Below are positions 1-5,390 of a stretch of DNA of 5,941 bases, in pieces. The position numbers were made by a program, and so were the translations under genes. Source of the DNA: CAYVAP01 sp964343195 (GTDB taxonomy: Bacteria > Bacteroidota > Bacteroidia > J057); the NCBI GenBank assembly GCA_964343195.1, contig CAYFIR010000217.1:1-5941 (forward strand). Reading direction: 5' to 3'. The notes beneath the pieces were generated by a model. It did no database searches, was not told the DNA's origin, and saw only the letters and a list, made by a program, of their open reading frames with translations. Numbering within the stretch: the first letter of the stretch is position 1; each line of letters starts with the position of its first letter.

Positions 1-10
1 TGAAAACGGA

Positions 11-131
11 GTGGTCAGTAACATGGGAACTTTGAACCGCGAAACTAATGTCTAGTGGGGAACAGGTTTGAAGTTTCCCGCTCTGCGGGATTTCGCTGTA
101 CTCAACGTGGTCAGTAGTTCAAAGTGCTACT
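11..131. repeat. Nested short direct and inverted repeats in non-coding DNA
   Basis: The sequence shows a perfect 10-bp direct repeat, GTGGTCAGTA, at 11-20 and 107-116. It also shows a perfect 9-bp inverted repeat, ACTTTGAAC at 29-37 and GTTCAAAGT at 117-125; the right arm begins directly after the second direct-repeat copy. A second small dyad, AGTAG (113-117) and CTACT (127-131), overlaps the right arm. A GC-rich hairpin lies near the middle (76-90). No gene is visible across 1-257 on either strand. The arrangement could be the end of a longer repeat family, a structured RNA or an old insertion scar. Nothing here decides between these, and short repeats of this size can arise by chance. Confidence 0.5.
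76..90. terminator. Small GC-rich hairpin, possible weak terminator
   Basis: TCCCGC (76-81) and GCGGGA (85-90) form a perfect 6-bp stem around a TCT loop. The stem is followed by only three T residues (91-93), so it is a poor match to an intrinsic terminator. It may end transcription of a gene lying to the left of the window, or be the core of the repeat structure around it. Confidence 0.3.
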
Positions 132-189
132 ATTCAGCTACTTGTTTTATGTTAAGTTAGGTTATTAATTCATTCCAAAAGCACTAGCC

Positions 190-219
190 AATCGCGATAT
201 TTGATCGATTTTTGCGATT
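190..219. promoter_or_regulatory. Dyad upstream of the cysteine-rich gene, possible operator
   Basis: AATCGC (190-195) is repeated inverted as GCGATT (214-219), 18 bases apart. Two smaller palindromes, ATCGCGAT (191-198) and ATCGAT (204-209), lie within the same stretch. The site is 39 bases before the TTG start of the next gene, where a promoter or repressor site would be expected. No good -33/-7 promoter pair could be placed: the nearest candidate, TTTG (200-203) with TAGTTTTA (219-226), has a 15-base spacer and one mismatch. The role is inferred from position and symmetry only. Confidence 0.25.
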
Positions 220-257
220 AGTTTTATCAGGAAGGGGGGCTTGAGCACTATGAGAAT

Positions 258-632
258 TTGAGCAACGAACAAAACACCATGACAAAATGGCTATTGGGAT
301 TCACGGCCGGATCATTATTGCTGATGGTATCCGTTGCGTCATTACATCTTATTCCGAAAAACCAGAGCCCCGAAGCTGAGTTAATGCTTGTAGATGACCA
401 CTCCTGTGAGTGGGAGTACTGTTTACTGGAATGGGAGCTGGTTTATACCGAGAAGTGGGATGCCACGACAGCGAAAGAGTGTAGCAGGCGGGCCCGTTCC
501 TGCTATCTGGAGAAAATGGGGGAAGTTGGTCTTTTAAGCGAAAAAGAGCAGCGAAAACTAGTGTATGCTTGCCTAGAGAAGATGGTACCTGAGGTGTGCG
601 ATCTGGAAGTTTTCCCCCAACCCTGCTTTTGA
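258..632 (+). CDS. Small cysteine-rich membrane-anchored or secreted protein, unknown function
   Basis: I do not recognise this 124-residue protein. A hydrophobic stretch at residues 11-32 follows a short positively charged start, so it is a signal anchor or an uncleaved signal peptide. The remaining part, about 90 residues, is acidic, predicted helical, and holds seven cysteines (50, 55, 75, 82, 105, 114, 123), suggesting disulphides outside the cytoplasm. LEKMGEV (84-90) and LEKMVPEV (106-113), each preceded by a cysteine, look like an internal repeat. The start is uncertain. TTG at 258 lies 18 bases beyond a purine-rich AGGAAGGGGGG (229-239), and ATG at 279 is an in-frame alternative that keeps the whole hydrophobic segment. 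The frame is closed upstream by TAG at 219. Sampled lines of the gene are about 42-50% GC, below the roughly 65% in mid-dnaG, so a different origin is possible. That it is a real gene rests on the signal-like segment and the patterned cysteines. Confidence 0.65.
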   Translation: MSNEQNTMTKWLLGFTAGSLLLMVSVASLHLIPKNQSPEAELMLVDDHSCEWEYCLLEWELVYTEKWDATTAKECSRRARSCYLEKMGEVGLLSEKEQRKLVYACLEKMVPEVCDLEVFPQPCF

Positions 633-658
633 CCCTACCCTCCCAAACCGTAATTTTG
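628..658 (+). promoter_or_regulatory. Bacteroidota-type promoter of dnaG
   Basis: TTTG at 628-631 and TAATTTTG at 651-658 are separated by 19 bases. This matches the consensus described for the primary sigma factor of Bacteroidota (-33 TTG/TTTG and -7 TAnnTTTG) with no mismatch in the -7 element and a usual spacer. The -33 element overlaps the TGA stop codon (630-632) of the preceding gene. Transcription would start near 663-668, leaving a leader of about 50 bases before the dnaG start codon. The position upstream of a housekeeping gene supports the call; there is no experimental support. Confidence 0.65.
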
Positions 659-687
659 AAAGACTAACCCAAGCCACCTCGCAATTT

Positions 688-715
688 CGAATCACGAAGT
701 ACGAATTCCCAATTC
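688..715 (+). repeat. Three 7-bp near-repeats and a small dyad in the dnaG leader
   Basis: CGAATCA, CGAAGTA and CGAATTC follow each other without gap at 688-708. The last overlaps a perfect 5-bp dyad, GAATT (703-707) and AATTC (711-715), with a CCC spacer, ending three bases before the TTG start codon. If the promoter call is right, all of this lies in the 5' untranslated leader. It may be a decayed copy of an AT-rich intergenic repeat, or leader structure affecting initiation. The stem is weak, so a strong regulatory effect is not expected. Confidence 0.45.
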
Positions 716-718
716 CTC

Positions 719-2716
719 TTGTCCCGCATCCCCTCAAATATCGTCGATCAGATCTACGCCGCGATAGACATCGTGGACGTGATCTCGGACTACGTCCAGC
801 TCAAGAAAAAGGGCGCCAACCACTGGGCACTTTCGCCCTTTGCGGCGGAGAAGACGCCCTCCTTTGCGGTCAATGCAGTCAAGGGGATCTACAAGGACTT
901 CTCGTCGGGAAAAGGCGGCAACGCGGTCAACTTCCTCATGGAAATGGAGGGCTACACCTATGTGGAGGCCCTGAAGCACCTGGCACAGAAGTACGGCATC
1001 GAGATTGAGGAGGAGGAAGAAACTGACGAGCAAAAAGCCCAGCGCGACCAGCGCGAAAGCCTCTTCATCGTCAACGAATGGGCCGCCCGGTGGTTCCACG
1101 AGCAGTTGCTACAGACGGATGAAGGCAAGCGCATCGGGCTGAGCTACTTCAAGGAACGTGGCCTGCTGCAATCCACCATCGAAGAGTTTCAACTCGGCTA
1201 CTCGCCCGAAGCCTGGGAGGCCCTGGCCCATGCGGCGAAAAAAGCCCAGCACAAGGAAGAATACCTCCGCGAACTGGGCCTCGTGAGCTTTTCGGAGAAA
1301 ACCAACAAGGTCTATGACCGCTTTCGCGAGCGGGTGATGTTTCCCATCGCCAATCCGGTGGGCAAAGTCGTCGGCTTTGGCGGCCGCATCATGGGCAACC
1401 GCAAGGATGTCGGCAAGTACATCAACTCCTCGGAGTCGGAGGTGTACCACAAGTCGCAGATCCTCTACGCCATGCACATGGCCAAGAAGGCCATTCGCGA
1501 CCAGGACCTCTGTATCCTCACCGAGGGCTACATGGACGTCATTCTCCTGCACCAGAATGGCATCAAGAACGTCGTCGCCAGCAGCGGCACGGCGCTGACC
1601 ACCGAGCAGGTGCGGCTCATACGGCGCTTCACCCAGAATGTGCTGATGATCTACGACGGCGACGCCGCCGGGATCAAAGCCGCCAGCCGTGGCATCGAGT
1701 TGCTCCTCAAGGCCGAGATGTCGGCCAAGGTGCTCATCCTGCCAGACCAACACGACCCCGATAGCTTTGTGCGGCAGGAAGGATCGCAGGGATTTCTCGA
1801 TTATGCGGAGAAAAACGCCCTCAGCTTCCTTGACTTCAAGATGCGGGTGCTAAGCGAAGGGCGGGACCAGAAAGACCCACAGGTACAGGCCGAGATCATC
1901 AAGGGCCTGGCTGATACAGTGGCCCTGGTGCCGGATCTGGTGCAGCGACAGATGTACGTGCGCCACGTGGCCCAGCAGGTGGACATCACCGAGGCCCTTA
2001 TGGCCCATGCCGTGGAGGAGGCGCTCAAGGAGACCAACAAGCAGGCCTTCAAGGAGCAGCGGCGGGAGGAGGCCCGGATCAAGCGTGAGCAGGGCGCCGA
2101 GGTGAAGGAGATGCAGAGCTTCGAAAACCTCGAACTCGCCCAGCAGGAAAAGGAACTCCTGCGCATCATGGTCAGCCACTACGACAAGAGCTTTGCGGAG
2201 GAAGAGGGCCCAGAGGAAGACCAGGACGGCAACAAAATCGAGTATGAGCAGACCTTGCTCATGGACTACCTGATAGATGAACTGGAAGGGCTTTCTTTCG
2301 AAAACCAGACCTACCAACGGCTGCGGGATGAGATTTTTGAGGAATTTGACATGCGGGAGACCATCGACCTGCACCGCTACCTCAACCATGAGGATGTGTC
2401 CATCACCCGGCTGGTATCCGGGCTATTGACCCATCCGGAGACCAGCGAGCGCTGGAACACGATTAGCTTGCCCATTCACCATGATGGGAACCTGAAAAGA
2501 GTGCTGGAAGGGGCTGTCTATCACTATAAAAACCGGAAAGTCAGCAAACTTTTGCGGGAGAATAGCGAGCAGTTAAAGGAAGCCCAGGAGCGTGGCGACG
2601 AAGACGCAGTGGATAAGTTCCTGGAAAATGACATCGTATTGAAACAGATGCGCAAGCAGATCCACGAAAAGCTGGGCACAGAGGGCGCGATCAGGGGAGG
2701 AGATGGAGGGCTGTAA
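719..2716 (+). CDS. dnaG: DNA primase DnaG with degenerate zinc-binding motif
   Basis: The replicative primase makes RNA primers for Okazaki fragments and is recruited by the DnaB helicase. The 665-residue product aligns by eye with DnaG. An N-terminal zinc-ribbon-like domain (about 1-100) keeps EKTPSF (44-49), KGIYKDF (55-61) and GKGGN (64-68). The RNA-polymerase-like core has RVMFPI near 205 and a Toprim domain with E269 in TEGYMDV, D313 and D315 in DGDAAG, and D346/D348 in DPDSF, so the metal-binding catalytic residues are intact. A charged helical linker (about 430-480) leads to a divergent C-terminal region expected to bind helicase. It is longer than the E. coli protein (581 residues). 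All four zinc ligands are replaced: S39, A42, D60 and S63. TTG at 719 is the only possible start that keeps the conserved N-terminus, because the frame is closed by TAA at 665 with no other start codon between. No Shine-Dalgarno motif is present. The classical rpsU and rpoD neighbours are absent from the window. Confidence 0.97.
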   Translation: MSRIPSNIVDQIYAAIDIVDVISDYVQLKKKGANHWALSPFAAEKTPSFAVNAVKGIYKDFSSGKGGNAVNFLMEMEGYTYVEALKHLAQKYGIEIEEEEETDEQKAQRDQRESLFIVNEWAARWFHEQLLQTDEGKRIGLSYFKERGLLQSTIEEFQLGYSPEAWEALAHAAKKAQHKEEYLRELGLVSFSEKTNKVYDRFRERVMFPIANPVGKVVGFGGRIMGNRKDVGKYINSSESEVYHKSQILYAMHMAKKAIRDQDLCILTEGYMDVILLHQNGIKNVVASSGTALTTEQVRLIRRFTQNVLMIYDGDAAGIKAASRGIELLLKAEMSAKVLILPDQHDPDSFVRQEGSQGFLDYAEKNALSFLDFKMRVLSEGRDQKDPQVQAEIIKGLADTVALVPDLVQRQMYVRHVAQQVDITEALMAHAVEEALKETNKQAFKEQRREEARIKREQGAEVKEMQSFENLELAQQEKELLRIMVSHYDKSFAEEEGPEEDQDGNKIEYEQTLLMDYLIDELEGLSFENQTYQRLRDEIFEEFDMRETIDLHRYLNHEDVSITRLVSGLLTHPETSERWNTISLPIHHDGNLKRVLEGAVYHYKNRKVSKLLRENSEQLKEAQERGDEDAVDKFLENDIVLKQMRKQIHEKLGTEGAIRGGDGGL

Positions 2717-2776
2717 TTATTCAGCAGAAAAAGCTACTGATCAGGAAACAAGCGTAAACATTGTAATCCTGACTCC

Positions 2777-3166
2777 ATGAGACTTTTCAGCTTAATGCTT
2801 CTGTCAGCCATCGTGCCTATCCTTGTTGCCTGTGGCTCTTTTCACCCAATTATCCCCATGAACTATACCTCCAGCCTGGTCAATGGCAAGGATCAGCAAC
2901 TGCTTTTCCTGGTCAATGACCGAATGGTGAACTCGCGAGGGGATACACTGGCGAGCTATGAAGGACGCGAGCTCAAAAACCACCTCAACCAGACCATCGG
3001 ATTTGTGGAGGGAGGAGAGATCCGAAACCTTCAGGGGAATGTCATCGGCAGGGTCGCTGTCGGGGAGCTACAAAATCTCAACGGTCGCCCCATCATGCGA
3101 ACTGAGGGAGGAACCCTTGAAGAACAGACCAGGGTAGCCGCCGGGTATTTTTTCTTCTTGCAGTGA
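2777..3166 (+). CDS. Small repeat-built lipoprotein, unknown function
   Basis: The 129-residue product begins with a lipoprotein signal peptide: charged start, hydrophobic segment, then lipobox LVAC with the lipidated cysteine at residue 19. The residues after it (GSFHP) show no acidic lipoprotein-export signal, so it may face the periplasm. Residues 47-126 divide into five 16-residue units starting at 47, 63, 79, 95 and 111. Their shared pattern is roughly G-x-E-L/I-x-N-x-x-G/N-x-x-I-G-x-V-E, clearest in GGEIRNLQGNVIGRVA (79-94). Such short glycine-turn repeats suggest a stack of beta hairpins; the fold is inferred. I cannot name a family. It begins 60 bases after the dnaG stop with no convincing promoter or terminator between, so it may be transcribed with dnaG. 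There is no Shine-Dalgarno motif, and ATG at 2777 is chosen because the signal peptide starts there. Confidence 0.85.
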   Translation: MRLFSLMLLSAIVPILVACGSFHPIIPMNYTSSLVNGKDQQLLFLVNDRMVNSRGDTLASYEGRELKNHLNQTIGFVEGGEIRNLQGNVIGRVAVGELQNLNGRPIMRTEGGTLEEQTRVAAGYFFFLQ

Positions 3167-3172
3167 AGCAGG

Positions 3173-5224
3173 TCATGCGATTGCCTCGGAGGAAAGGTTG
3201 ACAAAATACATCTCCATCATGCCCTTGCCCTTGGCCTCTATGGCTCCTCGGGACGTGAAAGCAAGCCCAGGCTCATCCTGAACCAACTCATACGTGCTGG
3301 CTGAAATGTTCACCTGGCCCACCTCTCCACTCGACTCCATGCGGCTGGCGGTATTGACGGTGTCTCCCCAGACATCGTACTGAAATTTCTTCACCCCGAC
3401 CACCCCAGCGATGACGGGCCCGGTGTGGATGCCGACCCGCATTTCGAAGAAGGGCAGCCCGGCGGCTCCACGCTCGCTCTTTCGCTGAGCGATGAATTGC
3501 TGCATGGCCAGTCCAGCTTTTACGACGTCCCGGGTGCTGGCACTCATGGGGTCAGGTAGCCCCCCAGCGGCCATATAGGCGTCGCCGATGGTCTTGATCT
3601 TCTCCAGGCCATAGGTGGTGATGATTTGGTCAAATGCCTTGAAGCAGGTGTCGATCTCTGAGACGAGTTCCGCAGCAGTGAGCTGGGTCGATAGCTGGGT
3701 GAAGCCTTTGAAATCAGAGAATAGAATGGATACGTTTTCGTATTCTTTGGCGGCGGCAGTACCGGTAGCCTTTAGCTCCGCGGCGGTCTCGGCTGGAAGG
3801 ATGTTGAGCAGCAGTTCGTCGGAGCGTTTTTTACCTCTGAAGATGGAAAAAGCCAGGGCCCCGATCAGTCCCAGACCCAATATCACCGCTCCCAGGACGA
3901 TGCGCTGCTGTCCCAGGGCGGCTTCATGCTCCGCAATCTGCAGGTCTTTGATCTCAGTTTCCTTGGCAAAGGCGATGCTATCAGCCAGGGCCTGCTTTTG
4001 GTACTCGTAGCGGATTAGGGCCTGCTGGTTTTTTCGACTGTTGAGACTGTCACGCAGCTCAATGTACTCCTCATATTCCGGCAAGGCCCGGGCCATGTTT
4101 CCCATCTGACGGTGGACACGGTACAGCAGGTTGGTCGTACGGAGTTTCAAGTTTATTGCCCCTGCCTCCTCTGCAATGGTATTGGCCTCCTGGGCTGAGG
4201 CCAGTGCCTGGGCTAGCTTACCCTGTACCAGATAGATCGCCCCCGAATTGTACAATCCCTCGGCGATTCCCAAAGCATTGCCCAGGCTTTCTGCCAATTG
4301 AGAACTCTGCTCATAATAGGTAAGTGCTGTGGCATATTCCTTCCTGATAGAATACACCCATCCGATATTGGCCAAAAGGGTGGTCATTCCAGTCCGGTCT
4401 CCCAGTTGTTTTTTGATTTCCAGAGCCTGAACATAGCTCTCCAGGGCCTGGTCATATGCTTTTTGCTTAAAGTAAACGCCCCCGATGTTGATGAGCGTAT
4501 TGGCCACACCGCTCTGGTCCTGATTTGCTTCCTTGATCTTTCGGCTCCGGATGTAGTAGTCCAGGGCCTGTTCGTATTCTCCTTGCTGGTAAAAAATGTT
4601 CCCGATGTTCAAAAGGACAGTTCCTTTCCGCTTCTGCTCCCCAAGGGTTTCCCATATTTCCAGACAGTGAAAATAACTATCCAGTGCACTCGCATAGCGT
4701 CCCTGTAGCTTGTAAACAATGCCCAGGTTATTTCGCACAGAAGCATGGAGATGGAGATTTTTTTGTGGATCCAGGGCTTTCAGGCTTCGGGTAAGGAAAA
4801 CCAAAGATTGGGAGTAGTCATGAAGGTACTGATACACGATGCCGATCTGATTCAGCCCCCGGGCAATGTATTCCTGGTTATCCAGGGAGTCAAAACTGGC
4901 CAGGCTCTGGGTGTACAGCTCCAATGCCAGGGTATGTTCGCTCTGTGAAGCATAATACTGTCCTAGCTCATAAAGGGCCCGTCCGATGGCGGCCTGGTCA
5001 TGCTTCTGTTCTGCCTCCTCTAGAAATTGCTGCGAAAAATAACAGGCGCTATCAGGCTGATTGTTTAGATAATGAGTAGAGAGGGATACCATGGCATCCC
5101 AACGCAGACTGTCATCCACTCCATGGGCATCGACGATGCTGCGAAGTGAATCTATTGTAGGCGTACTCTGGGCTACCAGGAATACTGGCAGCAGGCAAAG
5201 ACATACAAGGGAGTTTTTATTCAT
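3173..5224 (-). CDS. TPR-repeat transmembrane class III adenylate cyclase
   Basis: This 683-residue protein probably makes cAMP from ATP in response to a periplasmic or envelope cue. A signal peptide (about 1-18, likely cut before Q19) leads to tetratricopeptide repeats spaced exactly 40 residues apart, with the conserved glycine at 88, 128, 168, 208, 248, 288 and 328 and a degenerate unit at each end. A charged, probably coiled-coil segment (about 385-440) precedes one membrane helix (442-462). After NILPAETAAELK (474-485), which resembles the transducer element before many class III cyclases, comes the catalytic domain (about 495-677). It has metal aspartates D504 (FSDFKGFT) and D548 (KTIGDAY), adenine-selecting K544 and D617 (QYDVWG), and transition-state N624 and R628 (VNTASRME), so it should be active and ATP-specific as a homodimer. 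The ligand is unknown. The gene ends six bases from the convergent lipoprotein gene. ATG at 5224 fits the signal peptide. Confidence 0.93.
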   Translation of the reverse strand: MNKNSLVCLCLLPVFLVAQSTPTIDSLRSIVDAHGVDDSLRWDAMVSLSTHYLNNQPDSACYFSQQFLEEAEQKHDQAAIGRALYELGQYYASQSEHTLALELYTQSLASFDSLDNQEYIARGLNQIGIVYQYLHDYSQSLVFLTRSLKALDPQKNLHLHASVRNNLGIVYKLQGRYASALDSYFHCLEIWETLGEQKRKGTVLLNIGNIFYQQGEYEQALDYYIRSRKIKEANQDQSGVANTLINIGGVYFKQKAYDQALESYVQALEIKKQLGDRTGMTTLLANIGWVYSIRKEYATALTYYEQSSQLAESLGNALGIAEGLYNSGAIYLVQGKLAQALASAQEANTIAEEAGAINLKLRTTNLLYRVHRQMGNMARALPEYEEYIELRDSLNSRKNQQALIRYEYQKQALADSIAFAKETEIKDLQIAEHEAALGQQRIVLGAVILGLGLIGALAFSIFRGKKRSDELLLNILPAETAAELKATGTAAAKEYENVSILFSDFKGFTQLSTQLTAAELVSEIDTCFKAFDQIITTYGLEKIKTIGDAYMAAGGLPDPMSASTRDVVKAGLAMQQFIAQRKSERGAAGLPFFEMRVGIHTGPVIAGVVGVKKFQYDVWGDTVNTASRMESSGEVGQVNISASTYELVQDEPGLAFTSRGAIEAKGKGMMEMYFVNLSSEAIA

Positions 5225-5236
5225 GACTGGAAGGGG

Positions 5237-5264
5237 AATTGGTTCAAACTGCAGACTCCCAATT
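5237..5264 (-). other. Short dyad in the cyclase gene leader
   Basis: AATTGG (5237-5242) and CCAATT (5259-5264) form a perfect 6-bp inverted repeat with a 16-base spacer that itself contains the palindrome CTGCAG (5249-5254). It ends 12 bases before the cyclase start codon, so it could be a leader hairpin or a protein-binding site. The intergenic stretch 5225-5384 has no other clear signal, and no good -33/-7 promoter pair was found on the minus strand. The dyad may be fortuitous. Confidence 0.2.
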
Positions 5265-5358
5265 GATAAAGGGAGAGAGATTATTTAAGGAACCGTCTCC
5301 ATCCATTCCCGGTATGTAAATATTACGGATAGACAGGGAAAAAGTCGGTATGGGAGAG

Positions 5359-5390
5359 AAAAACCTGCTTGACGGGCAACTTATTCAGGT
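5359..5390 (-). terminator. Possible weak terminator after the acetyltransferase gene
   Basis: On the minus strand, ACCTG (5390-5386) pairs with CAGGT (5367-5363). The 18-base interior could add a 3-bp TTG/CAA stem, and a run of five T residues ends at 5359. The stem overlaps the TGA stop codon of the acetyltransferase gene. The outer stem is only 5 bp and the loop is large, so termination would be inefficient. If real, it separates this gene from the downstream cyclase gene. Confidence 0.3.

Noticed and set aside
2..55. Possible tail of an upstream plus-strand gene ending at TAG 53-55
   Set aside because: Only 17 codons are visible, with no recognisable protein motif, and the stretch overlaps the repeat structure. 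It cannot be told apart from chance.
1109..1753. Long open frame on the minus strand inside dnaG
   Set aside because: It lies fully antisense to the conserved primase core, has no recognisable domain, and is expected from GC-rich codon use. Other antisense or shifted frames in dnaG (734-1099, 1801-2389 minus; 1377-1598 plus) were rejected for the same reason.
2717..2776. Possible promoter before the lipoprotein gene (TAATCCTG near 2763)
   Set aside because: It has two mismatches to TAnnTTTG and no -33 TTG at a usual distance; co-transcription with dnaG is simpler.
3615..4010. Plus-strand open frame opposite the cyclase domain
   Set aside because: It is antisense to well-conserved cyclase motifs and its translation is low-complexity, rich in Ser and Ala. 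Frames at 4298-4708, 4745-4948 and 5091-5288 are similar shadows.
4080..4990. Apparent 120-bp periodic DNA that could suggest a repeat array
   Set aside because: The period is exactly 40 codons and follows the TPR units of the cyclase protein; the DNA copies are diverged, so this is protein-level repetition, not CRISPR or satellite DNA.
5225..5384. Search for a promoter of the cyclase gene on the minus strand
   Set aside because: No TAnnTTTG match with a suitably spaced TTG was found; TAATATTTAC-like sequence near 5320 is off by spacing.
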